Positions 18,765 to 27,443 of a stretch of DNA of 64,000 nucleotides are shown here, one piece after another. Source of the DNA: Acinetobacter guerrae (GTDB lineage Bacteria > Pseudomonadota > Gammaproteobacteria > Pseudomonadales > Moraxellaceae); NCBI RefSeq assembly GCF_009372255.1, contig NZ_LXGN01000056.1:186001-250000 (forward strand), read 5' to 3'. A model generated the notes under the pieces. It saw only the letters and a program-made list of their open reading frames with translations, ran no database searches and was not told where the DNA came from. The stretch's first letter is position 1; each line of letters starts with the position of its first letter. The position numbers and the translations under genes are program-made.

Positions 18765-19667
18765 TTATTCAGAAAAAAGCTGAAAACAAACTTGTCTAAG
18801 CCACTGATTATTTGGCATTTTATGTACGCGCGCATGCCAGTGCTGTTTTACAGCATATTTAGGAAATGGATAGGGTGGCTCCAATATTTTTAAATTGCCT
18901 CTGACTAAAAGTAACTGACTAAGATAATGCGGAATCGTCGCAATTGCATCGGTATCTTGCACCACCAATCCAACCCCTAAATAACTTGGTAAACGTAATA
19001 AAATATTGCGATTTACACCGAGTTTTTGTAATTCGTGTTCGAGTACATAGTGTCCGCCCGTTGCAAAAATATCGATATGTAACTCTTGACGAAACTCTTC
19101 ATCCGTTAGTGCTGTTCCCGTTAATCTTGGATGATCCTGACTGGCAATACAGACATAGCGCTGCTGAAATAAAGTTTGCTGATAGAAACCAGCTTCTAAC
19201 TGTGGTAAGAAGCCAATTGCCAGATCAATTTCACCATTCGACATGAGAACAGGAGTCTCAGCAGTAATAGGTACAATTTCCAGACGAATATTGGGTGCAT
19301 GTTCGCGTAAATAATTGATCAGCTTGGGCAATAAAACTAAATGACTAATATCAGTCATACTGATTCTAAATTGGTAATTTGAAGTTTTTGGATCAAATTC
19401 AATATTGTAACTTTGCACAAGTTTGAGTCGATTAAGAATTTCAACGACTAAAGGATAAATTTGTTTGGATAATTCAGTCGGCTGCATTTTATTTTCAACC
19501 CGAACAAAGAGTTGATCCTTAAAATGTTCCCGTAATTTATTCAACGCAATACTTAAGGTCGGTTGCCCAATATCCAATTGTTCAGCTGCTTTAGATACGC
19601 TGTTATGTTTATAAATTTCAAAGAATATTTGCAAGAGTCTGGTATCTAAATCAAACACATGAAACAT
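18765..19667 (-). CDS. LysR-family regulator of the gentisate genes
   Basis: A 300-residue regulator divergent from the gentisate operon. The N terminus has the LysR helix-turn-helix (SVSKAAEQLDIGQPTLSIALNKLR, residues about 19-42) and the remainder is the two-lobed effector domain (FRISMTDISHLVLLPKLINYL and onward). Its start is 146 bp from that of the dioxygenase gene, and a T-N11-A palindrome lies in between. By family rule it probably activates the operon in response to 3-hydroxybenzoate, gentisate or a similar aromatic acid, and represses itself. Confidence 0.88.
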   Translation of the reverse strand: MFHVFDLDTRLLQIFFEIYKHNSVSKAAEQLDIGQPTLSIALNKLREHFKDQLFVRVENKMQPTELSKQIYPLVVEILNRLKLVQSYNIEFDPKTSNYQFRISMTDISHLVLLPKLINYLREHAPNIRLEIVPITAETPVLMSNGEIDLAIGFLPQLEAGFYQQTLFQQRYVCIASQDHPRLTGTALTDEEFRQELHIDIFATGGHYVLEHELQKLGVNRNILLRLPSYLGVGLVVQDTDAIATIPHYLSQLLLVRGNLKILEPPYPFPKYAVKQHWHARVHKMPNNQWLRQVCFQLFSE

Positions 19668-19717
19668 CCTTGTATTGAAAATATCAATACAGACTATTGT
19701 TTTTTGTGCATGGATTC

Positions 19718-19734
19718 AACAATTTTCGATTGTT
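19718..19734. promoter_or_regulatory. LysR binding-site candidate (T-N11-A type)
   Basis: AACAAT-TTTCG-ATTGTT, a perfect 6-bp inverted repeat with 5-nt spacer, lies 80 bp upstream of the dioxygenase start and 51 bp from the divergent LysR start, the normal place for a LysR activation site. Confidence 0.65.
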
Positions 19735-19813
19735 ACATTGATGATCAAGGAAGAATTGACTCAGATAGCTCACAAAATTGTGGTGCTGTTGAGCAGTAAA
19801 AAGAGGATCAGCA

Positions 19814-20851
19814 ATGGAACAGTTAGCAACACTGGATGACTTGCCAAAACGTTATCTTGGTCAACTTGAAGAATCAAATCTTGTGCCTTTATGGCCTAGT
19901 TTACGTAATGTACTACCACCACATAAACCGATGCCTCAGACATTGGCAACTGCATGGTATTTTAAAGATATCAAGCCCTTGCTACTTGAAGCAGGTGAAT
20001 TAACGCCGATTGAAAAAGCTGAACGTCGCGTATTGGTTCTCGCCAATCCGGGGCATGGTCTTGAAAATATGAAAGCCAGCTCAGTGATGTATCTTGGCAT
20101 GCAGCTTTTGTTGCCCAAAGAATGGGCTCCATCGCATCGTCATACGCCGAATGCAGTTCGTCTGATTGTAGAGGGTGAAGGGGCCTATACAACAGTCGAA
20201 GGTCAAAAATGTGTGATGGAACATGGTGACCTCATCCTTACCCCTTCAGGACTTTGGCATGAACATGGTCATGATGGTGATGAACCTGTGATTTGGCTAG
20301 ATGTCTTGGATTTACCATTGGTGTATTACATCGAAGCATCCTATGTACAACCAGGTGAACTCCAAAAAGTGGTAAGTGCGGGTAATGCACATTTCTATGG
20401 TGCAGGTATTGTGCCAACGACTCATTTTATCCGTGAAAATGCATCTTACCCAATGATGCGTTATGCATGGAAAGACACCAAAAAAGTTCTGCATGCATTG
20501 GCAGAAGATCAAAATCATCAAGCACCGATACAGGTCGCTTATGTAAACCCAGAAACAGGACAAGATTGTCAGAACATTATTGGTTACTCGGCTTTAATGC
20601 TCAGACCAAATGAAACTGTACAACTACAACCGCGTTCAACGGCTCAGGTTTTTCATGTAATTGATGGTCAGTTGCACATCAAGATGGACCAAAAAGAGTT
20701 TAGTTTGAGCAAAGCAGATACCTCGTGTGCACCTTGTTTTTCGCATATTGATTTAATCAATACCTCAGATCAACCCTGTTATCTGTTTATTGCAGATGAA
20801 GCACCATTACAACGGAAATTAGGCCTGTATTCAGTTCGTGAACGTCACTGA
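19814..20851 (+). CDS. gtdA: Gentisate 1,2-dioxygenase
   Basis: Opens the ring of gentisate between C1 and C2 to give maleylpyruvate, using Fe(II). It is 345 residues, the family length, and has two cupin domains: the first, with the iron ligands, reads PSHRHTPNAVRLIVEGEG (near residues 100-120) and LWHEHGHDGDEPVIWLDVLD (near 150); the second lies around residues 265-330. First gene of the operon, with AAAAAGAGGATC before the ATG. Neighbours supply the step before and the two steps after. Confidence 0.95.
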   Translation: MEQLATLDDLPKRYLGQLEESNLVPLWPSLRNVLPPHKPMPQTLATAWYFKDIKPLLLEAGELTPIEKAERRVLVLANPGHGLENMKASSVMYLGMQLLLPKEWAPSHRHTPNAVRLIVEGEGAYTTVEGQKCVMEHGDLILTPSGLWHEHGHDGDEPVIWLDVLDLPLVYYIEASYVQPGELQKVVSAGNAHFYGAGIVPTTHFIRENASYPMMRYAWKDTKKVLHALAEDQNHQAPIQVAYVNPETGQDCQNIIGYSALMLRPNETVQLQPRSTAQVFHVIDGQLHIKMDQKEFSLSKADTSCAPCFSHIDLINTSDQPCYLFIADEAPLQRKLGLYSVRERH

Positions 20852-20879
20852 GCAGAATACTTTATAAGGATATAAAATC

Positions 20880-22103
20880 ATGTCAAATACTCAACAACAA
20901 CCGATTTTAATTGCTGGTGGTGGCATTGGTGGATTTGCAGCAGCACTTGCATTGGCAAAACAGGGCTTTAAGGTACAGGTATTTGAACAAGCCCCAGAAA
21001 TTGGTGAAATTGGGGCAGGAATCCAGCTTGGTCCTAACGCATTCCATGCATTCGATGCACTGGGTATCGGCGAGATTGCTCGTGGCAAAGCAGTCTATAC
21101 CGACTATATGGTCATGCATGATGCAATTGATGAATATCAGGTGGGTAAAATTCCAACAGACGAAAAATTTCGTGAACGTTTTGGCAATCCTTATGCGGTG
21201 ATCCATCGTGCTGATATACATGGTTCATTGGTGGAAGGTGCAAAAAAATATGGCAATTTAGAAATTATTACGAATTGTCAGATTCAGAACGTTGAACAAG
21301 ATGATTCAACAGTCACCATTACTGATCAGCATGGCAAACAATATCAAGGTCAGGCGTTGATTGGTGCAGATGGCGTCAAGTCAATTGTACGTGAAACTTT
21401 TGTTGGCGATCCAGCACTGGTGACGGGGCATGTGGTTTATCGTGCTGTAGTGCCTGAGAGCGAATTTCCAGAAGACTTAAAATGGAATGCGGCCAGTATT
21501 TGGGTAGGGCCAAATTGTCATCTTGTACATTATCCATTGCGTGGTGGTAAAGAATATAACGTCGTTGTAACGTTCCATAGTCGTGAACAAGAGCAATGGG
21601 GCGTAACCGATGGCTCTAAAGAAGAAGTACTGTCGTATTTTCAGGAAATTTGCCCGAAAGCACGTCAACTGATTGAATTACCAAAAAGCTGGCGACGTTG
21701 GGCAACCGCAGACCGTGAGCCGATTGGCACATGGACATTTGGTCGTGTGACTTTGCTTGGTGATGCTGCACATCCAACCACGCAATATATGGCGCAAGGT
21801 GCTTGTATGGCGATGGAAGATGCGGTGACTTTAGGCGAAGCATTACGTATCAACAATAATGATATTTTGAAAGCATTTGAAATTTATCAAAAGGCACGTG
21901 TAGCCCGTACGGCACGTATTGTTTTGTCCTCGCGTGAAATGGGCAAAATTTATCATGCCGCAGGTGTGAAGCGATTGGTGCGTAATGATTTGTGGCGTGA
22001 TCGTCCTACTGAGCGCTTTTACGATGCAATGGAATGGTTATATGGCTGGAATGTCAAAAACTGTCTGGATGCGGTAAAAAACAATCAAGGGCATGCCGCA
22101 TGA
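20880..22103 (+). CDS. 3-Hydroxybenzoate 6-monooxygenase (FAD)
   Basis: Hydroxylates 3-hydroxybenzoate to gentisate with NADH and oxygen. The 407-residue protein is a class A flavin monooxygenase: GGGIGGFAAALALAKQG near the N terminus, the GADGVKS (DG) motif in the middle and LLGDAAHPTTQYMAQGACMAMEDA near residue 295. Assignment to 3-hydroxybenzoate rather than salicylate rests on overall pattern and on the gentisate genes around it; salicylate 5-hydroxylation uses a different enzyme type. It starts 28 bp after gtdA with a TAAGGA ribosome binding site and overlaps the next gene by 4 bp. Confidence 0.9.
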   Translation: MSNTQQQPILIAGGGIGGFAAALALAKQGFKVQVFEQAPEIGEIGAGIQLGPNAFHAFDALGIGEIARGKAVYTDYMVMHDAIDEYQVGKIPTDEKFRERFGNPYAVIHRADIHGSLVEGAKKYGNLEIITNCQIQNVEQDDSTVTITDQHGKQYQGQALIGADGVKSIVRETFVGDPALVTGHVVYRAVVPESEFPEDLKWNAASIWVGPNCHLVHYPLRGGKEYNVVVTFHSREQEQWGVTDGSKEEVLSYFQEICPKARQLIELPKSWRRWATADREPIGTWTFGRVTLLGDAAHPTTQYMAQGACMAMEDAVTLGEALRINNNDILKAFEIYQKARVARTARIVLSSREMGKIYHAAGVKRLVRNDLWRDRPTERFYDAMEWLYGWNVKNCLDAVKNNQGHAA

Positions 22104-22738
22104 AATTGCACAGTTTCTTCCGAAGTGGTACTTCACACCGTACCCGCATCGTATTGAATTTAAAAGGATTGGTCTACGATGCAGTCTATGTATCACTGGC
22201 CAAAAATGAACATCATCAAGCATCTTTTAAGACATTGAATCCGCAAGGTTTTGTGCCTGTACTAGAAGCAGGCTCTGATACTCTGCTACAAAGTCCCGCC
22301 ATCATTGAATGGTTAGAAGAGCAGTATCCTGAACCTGCTTTATTGCCCGCAGATGCAATAGGGCGCGAAAAGGTTCGTGCCATAGCCGCGATGGTGGGGT
22401 GTGATATCCATCCTCTAAACAATAAACGTGTGTTGGAATACCTACGTCAAAATTTACAGTTTGATGATGCACAGATCAATGCATGGTGTAGCAGATGGAT
22501 TCAAGATGGATTTAGCGCATTAGAGCAGATTTTGGTAGCAGATAAACAGCGCGACAAATTCTGTTATGGCAATCAGCCCACCATTGCAGATGCGTATTTG
22601 ATTCCACAAGTGGTTTCAGCCCAACGTTTTAATGTCGATTTATCGGCTTATCCTCAAATTAACGAAATTTATCAACATTGCATGACGCTATCTGCGTTTC
22701 AAAAGGCTGCGCCTGAACAACAGGCAGATGCACGCTGA
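22100..22738 (+). CDS. Maleylpyruvate isomerase (zeta-class GST fold)
   Basis: Isomerises maleylpyruvate to fumarylpyruvate, normally with glutathione. The protein is 212 residues when started at ATG 22100, which overlaps the stop of the monooxygenase (ATGA), so the two are translationally coupled. It has the N-terminal thioredoxin-like domain with the active-site stretch FFRSGTSHRTRIVLNLKGL and the QSPAIIEWLEEQYPEP glutathione-site motif, then the helical C-terminal domain. The pattern is that of NagL/zeta GST proteins found in gentisate clusters. Confidence 0.9.
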   Translation: MKLHSFFRSGTSHRTRIVLNLKGLVYDAVYVSLAKNEHHQASFKTLNPQGFVPVLEAGSDTLLQSPAIIEWLEEQYPEPALLPADAIGREKVRAIAAMVGCDIHPLNNKRVLEYLRQNLQFDDAQINAWCSRWIQDGFSALEQILVADKQRDKFCYGNQPTIADAYLIPQVVSAQRFNVDLSAYPQINEIYQHCMTLSAFQKAAPEQQADAR

Positions 22739-22769
22739 TTCGCAACTTAATTATAAAAGGAATATTACG

Positions 22770-23471
22770 ATGTCATTTATTTTTCAGCCGATGACCACAG
22801 CAGGTCTATTTATTCATGGTTCAGAACATAAATTTCCTGTACGCCGTGTGTATTGCGTAGGGCGTAACTATGCAGCACATGCACGTGAAATGGGTTTTGA
22901 TCCTGATCGTGAACCTCCTTTTTTCTTTTGCAAACCAAATGATTTGGAATCGATTGTTCCTGTCAATCAGGATGCTGTCGACATTCCTTATCCGACTGAA
23001 ACGTCAAACTTTCATTATGAAATTGAGCTGGTTGTAGCAATTGGTAAAGATGCTAAAAATGTTTCAGTCGAAGATGCTGTCAATTATATCTATGGCTATG
23101 CCGTAGGTTTAGATATGACTCGCCGTGATTTACAAATGGGAATGCGTGAAAAAGGTCGTCCGTGGGAAATCGGTAAGGCTTTTGACTTTTCTGCTCCAAT
23201 TGGTCCAATTCATCCAATTGCACAAACGGGTGAAATCAATCAAGCCGATATTCATTTAACTGTAAATGGTGAAACCAAACAGCATAGTGATGTAAGTCAT
23301 CTCATTTGGTCTGTGGCAGAAACCATTGCCAATTTATCCAGTTTATTTGAGCTAAAAGCAGGCGATCTGATTTTTACAGGAACACCAGAAGGGGTGGGCG
23401 CTGTAGTCAAAGGAGATGTTATGCGAGCGAAAATCGCGAGTCTGACTGGAATCACGGTCAATGTGAAATAA
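22770..23471 (+). CDS. Fumarylpyruvate hydrolase (FAH family)
   Basis: Cleaves fumarylpyruvate to fumarate and pyruvate, ending the pathway. It is 233 residues from ATG 22770 (AAAAGGAAT ribosome binding site; upstream in-frame ATG at 22728 lies inside the previous gene). FAH landmarks are VYCVGRNYAAHAREMG, the metal-binding ExE pair in HYEIELVVAIG with the Asp in YAVGLDMTRRDLQ, and GDLIFTGTPEGVG near the C terminus. Confidence 0.93.
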   Translation: MSFIFQPMTTAGLFIHGSEHKFPVRRVYCVGRNYAAHAREMGFDPDREPPFFFCKPNDLESIVPVNQDAVDIPYPTETSNFHYEIELVVAIGKDAKNVSVEDAVNYIYGYAVGLDMTRRDLQMGMREKGRPWEIGKAFDFSAPIGPIHPIAQTGEINQADIHLTVNGETKQHSDVSHLIWSVAETIANLSSLFELKAGDLIFTGTPEGVGAVVKGDVMRAKIASLTGITVNVK

Positions 23472-23580
23472 ATTAATTTGATCTGATTTATTTGAAGGTG
23501 CTCAGCCTAAACAATAAATATAGCTGAGCATCATTGCTAAGGAATGCATATACGCCAATTAATTGGTGCAAGGAGCGATC

Positions 23581-24924
23581 ATGTCTCAAAACGCATTAGA
23601 CGTACAAAGTTTTATTGATGAAATACCACTATCAGCGCTACAAAAACGCATCATGTGGCTCTGTTTTTTAATTGTTGCGATTGATGGTTTTGATACCGCC
23701 GCCGTCGGTTTTATTGCCCCAGCACTTAAGGCTGAATGGGCGTTGCAGGCAACCGACCTCGCTCCTTTATTTGGTGCAGGTTTATTTGGGCTGATTGCAG
23801 GCGCATTAATTTTTGGACCATTGTCCGACAAACTCGGTCGTAAACCTATCTTAATTGGTTCAGTGATCGTATTTGGTTTAACCAGTATTTTTGCTTCTTT
23901 TTCACCTGATTTGCATACATTAATTGTATGGCGGTTTCTTACAGGCTTAGGTTTGGGTGGAGCCTTACCCAATGCAATCACATTAACCTCTGAATATGCG
24001 CCGACATCTAGACGTTCTAATCTCGTAACACTCATGTTTTGTGGTTTTACCGTCGGTTCTGCTTTAGGCGGGATTATTTCTGCTCAGTTACTGCCACATA
24101 TTGGCTGGCATGGAATTTTGTTGATAGGCGGTGTAATGCCCTTAGCAACAGTCCCTTTCTTATATTTTTTATTGCCTGAATCAATTCGATTTTTAGTGCT
24201 TAAAAAGAAAAGTATTCAGAAAATTGAGGACATTATCCGTCGAATTGCACCTCATTTAACCACTATTCCAACATTGGTTCCAACAATCAATGAGGTAGAA
24301 AAATCAAGTTTAAAAGATTTGTTTAGCAAAGGCTTCGCTTTAGGAACATTTTTAATCTGGTTTACCTTTTTTATGAGCTTACTGATTATTTATATGATTT
24401 CGAGCTGGATGCCAACCCTGTTGACCAATGAAGGTTTTAATTTATCAAATGCATCATGGTTGACCTCAATTTTTCAAATTGGTGGAACCATTGGAGCCAT
24501 TATTTTAGGTCTACTCATGGACAAAATGGATCCTACAAAGATTTTGAGTACAGCTTATGTATTTGGGGCGATTTTTCTGGTGTGCTTAGGGTTTGGTATC
24601 CAGCATACCAATACCATTTTATTAATGTTTGCAATGTTTGGAGTGGGTGCAGGTATTAGTGGGTCTCAAGTTGGTGCCAATGCCTTTGCATCAAGCTTTT
24701 ATCCAACACATTGTCGTGCAACAGGGGTGAGTTGGGCCAATGCTGTCGGTCGTTCAGGATCAATTGTAGGTTCTGTCATGGGGGGATGGTTAATGTCACT
24801 CAATCTATCTAGCTTTCAAATTCTAAGTATTTTAGCTATTCCTGCACTCTGTGCGGCAGTTTCATTGCTATTGATTAACCACCTGAAAAAATCACGATCA
24901 CAAGTCCTCACGACCTTTAGTTAA
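23581..24924 (+). CDS. AAHS-family aromatic acid:H+ symporter
   Basis: Imports an aromatic acid, here most likely 3-hydroxybenzoate, across the inner membrane. It is 447 residues from ATG 23581 (AAGGAG 6 nt upstream) with twelve hydrophobic segments. The AAHS hallmarks are visible: the Asp motif DGFDTAAVGFIAPAL in the first helix and GPLSDKLGRKPIL in the loop between helices 2 and 3. It follows the hydrolase by 110 bp and precedes an OprD-type porin, so inner and outer membrane uptake are coded side by side. Confidence 0.9.
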   Translation: MSQNALDVQSFIDEIPLSALQKRIMWLCFLIVAIDGFDTAAVGFIAPALKAEWALQATDLAPLFGAGLFGLIAGALIFGPLSDKLGRKPILIGSVIVFGLTSIFASFSPDLHTLIVWRFLTGLGLGGALPNAITLTSEYAPTSRRSNLVTLMFCGFTVGSALGGIISAQLLPHIGWHGILLIGGVMPLATVPFLYFLLPESIRFLVLKKKSIQKIEDIIRRIAPHLTTIPTLVPTINEVEKSSLKDLFSKGFALGTFLIWFTFFMSLLIIYMISSWMPTLLTNEGFNLSNASWLTSIFQIGGTIGAIILGLLMDKMDPTKILSTAYVFGAIFLVCLGFGIQHTNTILLMFAMFGVGAGISGSQVGANAFASSFYPTHCRATGVSWANAVGRSGSIVGSVMGGWLMSLNLSSFQILSILAIPALCAAVSLLLINHLKKSRSQVLTTFS

Positions 24925-24999
24925 AACCCTTTTCAATTTTATAAAAATCTATCTCTGTGCCAATGGATGGCACAGAACTTTGCAAATGGAAGATGTGTT

Positions 25000-26256
25000 A
25001 TGTTTGCTTTTAAATCTCAATGCTTTCCGATTTCTGTCTTTTTAATCTTGGGCGCTTGTAGCTGTGTGCTTCAAGCTGCAGAAATTAATCAACCCATGAC
25101 AGATGAATGGAAATTTACTCTGAAAAATGCCTATATAAATCGTGACTATGACAATGAATTGCTAAAGGATACAGGAAGTTGGTCTCAGGCTGCATCTTTA
25201 TTCTATAAATCAAAGATGCATGATACACCTCTAGAAATTGCAGATTTACCAATCACAATTGGCGCAGACGCATCAGTACAGTATGCAGTACGTTTAAGCT
25301 CTGATAAACATGTGGCAGATACAGTATTGCCGTTTGATCAGCAAAGCCAATCGCAAGCTTCGGACTTTTTAAAATATGGTGCAACTCTAAAGCTAGGCTA
25401 TGACAAAACGCTATTGAGTATTGGCGAGCTTTGGTTAGATTTACCTGTAACCGCTGTTGATGCAAGTCGACAGTTATTGGCATCTTATTGGGGAACGAAT
25501 TTAAAGTCCCAACTCACCGATCAGCTTTATGCTGAAATTGGTCGAGTAGAAAAAGTTTCACCGCGTAATGAAGAAGATTTTAAAAAATTCTCTTTCACCT
25601 CAAATGGGTTGACCAAAGAATCAGATGGTTTGAACTATATTGATCTGCGCTACCAATTCACCCCAGCATTTAAAGCCGAATATTACTTTGGTAATTTAGA
25701 AGATCTATATAACAAACATTATCTTGGTTTAGAGCATAGTTGGAAGCAATCAGACTTTGCATTAAGCTCCAAATTTAAATATTTCAATGCAAAAAATGAT
25801 GGCAATACTTTCGATATTGATGCTCAAAATCTGGGCTTACTCGAAACGGTTAAAGTAAAAAACCATAGTTTTGGTTTAGGCTATCAACAAATTATGGGGC
25901 AGTCGGCCTATCCTTTACCTGATGGTTTTTTACCAGAAACATATTTTATTAACTGGAATGCCACAGGTTTTTTTAAACAAGATGAAAAATCTTATCACTT
26001 TATATATGGTTATGATTTTAAAGATTATGTTCCAGGCTTGAATGCAACGATAAAATATGTGTATGGCGATCATTTTAAAACGTCTAAAGGCGAACAAAAT
26101 AAGGAAAGTGAAGCAAATTTAATTCTAAATTATGCTTTTCAACAGCCGTACTTAAAAGGTTTAGCCTTACAGTACATTCGTATTGATTATAATGTGAAGC
26201 ATGGCAACGACTTTGATGAAGATCGATTATTTGTGAATTACACCAAGAAATTTTAA
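25000..26256 (+). CDS. OprD-family outer-membrane porin
   Basis: An outer-membrane channel of 418 residues starting at ATG 25000 (GGAAG upstream). Residues 1-26 form a signal peptide ending near VLQAAE. The mature protein has alternating strands with Tyr and Phe ends and finishes with Phe (NYTKKF), the outer-membrane insertion signal. The start of the mature part (WKFTLKNAYINRDY) and later DGLNYIDLRYQF and LEHSWKQ are typical of OprD/BenP-type aromatic-acid porins. Last gene of the gentisate unit; only 5 bp separate its stop from the repeat that marks the left end of the island. Confidence 0.9.
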   Translation: MFAFKSQCFPISVFLILGACSCVLQAAEINQPMTDEWKFTLKNAYINRDYDNELLKDTGSWSQAASLFYKSKMHDTPLEIADLPITIGADASVQYAVRLSSDKHVADTVLPFDQQSQSQASDFLKYGATLKLGYDKTLLSIGELWLDLPVTAVDASRQLLASYWGTNLKSQLTDQLYAEIGRVEKVSPRNEEDFKKFSFTSNGLTKESDGLNYIDLRYQFTPAFKAEYYFGNLEDLYNKHYLGLEHSWKQSDFALSSKFKYFNAKNDGNTFDIDAQNLGLLETVKVKNHSFGLGYQQIMGQSAYPLPDGFLPETYFINWNATGFFKQDEKSYHFIYGYDFKDYVPGLNATIKYVYGDHFKTSKGEQNKESEANLILNYAFQQPYLKGLALQYIRIDYNVKHGNDFDEDRLFVNYTKKF

Positions 26257-26261
26257 TTTTA

Positions 26262-26398
26262 TACCCCCAACTATATCTAGCTTGCAAGAGATATGGTCAG
26301 ATTTAATTAGACACAAAAAAAGCCTGAATCATTTAAATTCAAGCTTTTTAGGACAACATGGAATGTTGTTAGTAGTCATCTTGGCGGGAGAGAGGGAA
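26262..26398. repeat. Left end repeat of the island (decayed tRNA-Ser 3' end plus terminator)
   Basis: This segment matches 54405-54541 beside the intact tRNA-Ser. The best part (26307-26397) differs from its partner at about five bases and one missing base. It holds the copied tRNA terminator hairpin (26311-26350), a further ACAAC..GTTGT hairpin, and at 26382-26397 a damaged copy of CCA plus the acceptor and T-stem 3' strand. No complete tRNA can be formed. It is the left attachment-site scar of the integration event. Confidence 0.85.
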
Positions 26399-26455
26399 TC
26401 AACTTTTTAATTTAATATACTGAAAATAAATATAATTTATTATGATGTTTTTTAA

Positions 26456-26480
26456 TTTTACCCCCAGTTTTACCCCCAAC
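26456..26480. promoter_or_regulatory. Candidate integrase arm-type sites, left end
   Basis: Two TACCCCC heptamers (26459-26465 and 26471-26477) spaced 12 bp apart. The same pair with the same spacing and almost the same flanks lies at 54393-54411 before the integrase gene. Repeated short sites at both ends, inside the attachment repeats, are what arm-type integrase or excisionase binding sites look like; binding is not shown. Confidence 0.5.
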
Positions 26481-26615
26481 TGTATGGAGGTAGGGAAACT
26501 GAATCGCAAAGGGAAAAATTTACATCGAGGCTCACCTTTGCTGTTCTTAATTATACATGAGTTTCTATTTTCACCTAAGTATCTTAAATATGAGTTGATA
26601 GACGCTAGTATAAGA

Positions 26616-26921
26616 TCACTTTGAACTGCCTAACAGTTTAATATTTTGTAATTTAATCCCTACTTCATCATGAGCTGCCAATTTGGCGAAGTTTTCTTCC
26701 ATACCAAGCACCGCCATTACTTTAATGTATGTACCAATAGCCACACTAGGATCACCAGTAAAAACTTTACTCACGGTTTTATTATCAAAACCTGTACGAT
26801 CACAGATCAATTGTTTGGTCAGTCCACGGCGTTTCGCAGCAAGTAATAAATCCTCTCCAAAAGTTGTCAATGCCTTACGTTGTTTAGGGAATAATACCCT
26901 GTATAAATCTCTTCTTCCCAT
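26616..26921 (-). CDS. HipB-like XRE repressor without a HipA partner
   Basis: A 101-residue helix-turn-helix protein. Residues 21-60 hold the HTH (FGEDLLLAAKRRGLTKQLICDRTG, then NKTVSKVF), followed by GDPSVAIGTYIKVMAVLGM and ending with LAAHDEVGIKLQNIKLL. This C-terminal pattern is that of HipB-type antitoxins that precede HipA kinases. No hipA frame follows: the gene ends about 220 bp from the island boundary and only AT-rich DNA remains. A perfect 10-bp inverted repeat lies just upstream. It may be a leftover antitoxin or a repressor of its own promoter. Confidence 0.75.
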   Translation of the reverse strand: MGRRDLYRVLFPKQRKALTTFGEDLLLAAKRRGLTKQLICDRTGFDNKTVSKVFTGDPSVAIGTYIKVMAVLGMEENFAKLAAHDEVGIKLQNIKLLGSSK

Positions 26922-26943
26922 AAGTATCTCTGAAAACTGGGAC

Positions 26944-26978
26944 TGTATTCCTAGATTTTGTAGTCAAATAGGAATACA
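26944..26978. promoter_or_regulatory. Operator candidate of the HipB-like gene
   Basis: TGTATTCCTA and its exact complement TAGGAATACA, separated by 15 nt, 23 bp upstream of the minus-strand start at 26921. The TATTCC..GGAATA arms resemble the TATCC..GGATA arms known for E. coli HipB sites. Confidence 0.65.
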
Positions 26979-27033
26979 TTCCGTATGCGGGTAAAATTAA
27001 AAGTATTTATTCATCATCCTCAGAGAACATGCT

Positions 27034-27267
27034 TTAGGTCTCATCCAAGTTGGGTAGAATATGTTTCTTTTCAGTAACTTCAAATTGTAAGCCGACAGCA
27101 TCCAATACATGCTCAAAAATATAAAAAGCTCCAGTAAAACGTCCATTCTCAATTTCGGAAATCGTAGTTTTATTAATCATTGTCAATTCAGATAAGTTCT
27201 GTTGTGTGTACCCCAAAGTTTTTCTTGCTGCCCGTACTTTTTTACCTATCTCTGTTTTACTTGCCAT
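27034..27267 (-). CDS. XRE-family repressor (HipB-like), copy 1
   Basis: A 77-residue DNA-binding protein from ATG 27267 (GGGAAAG just upstream; a longer frame begins at 27321 inside the operator). The HTH runs through LGYTQQNLSELTMINKTTISEIENG (in two parts around residues 18-42) and is followed by RFTGAFYIFEHVLDAVGLQFEV, a HipB-type C-terminal strand. A 159-bp part of this gene is repeated at 28766-28924 with about four differences. The palindrome TTAGCTATATAGCTAA sits 23 bp upstream. It ends before the HipB-like gene in the same direction; no toxin partner was recognised apart from the nearby Fic protein. Confidence 0.75.
   Translation of the reverse strand: MASKTEIGKKVRAARKTLGYTQQNLSELTMINKTTISEIENGRFTGAFYIFEHVLDAVGLQFEVTEKKHILPNLDET
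27091..27249. repeat. 159-bp direct repeat, copy 1 (partner 28766-28924)
   Basis: Aligned by eye, the two 159-bp copies differ at about four positions. They lie in the same orientation on either side of the fic gene, with nearly equal promoters, so recombination between them would remove fic and its operators. Confidence 0.85.
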
Positions 27268-27289
27268 GGTCTTTCCCATTAATGAAACA

Positions 27290-27305
27290 TTAGCTATATA
27301 GCTAA
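27290..27305. promoter_or_regulatory. Palindromic operator TTAGCTATATAGCTAA
   Basis: A perfect 16-bp palindrome upstream of XRE copy 1. A second, imperfect copy (TTGCTATATGGCTAA) lies at 27329-27343. The same perfect palindrome precedes XRE copy 2 at 28963. Probably the repressor's own operator. Confidence 0.7.
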
Positions 27306-27443
27306 TATTGATTATAAACATCTAATGTTTGCTATATGGCTAATAAAATAGAATTTATTAATTTACTATAAATAAAATCATTTATATTTAGGCATGAATA
27401 TGCACTATGGTAAAAAATGCAGATAGCTTAACTTGAACTAAAT

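Noticed and set aside
26442..26624. 60-residue frame at the left island end
   Set aside because: It runs across the TACCCCC sites, has no ribosome binding site and no protein-like composition; most likely chance.
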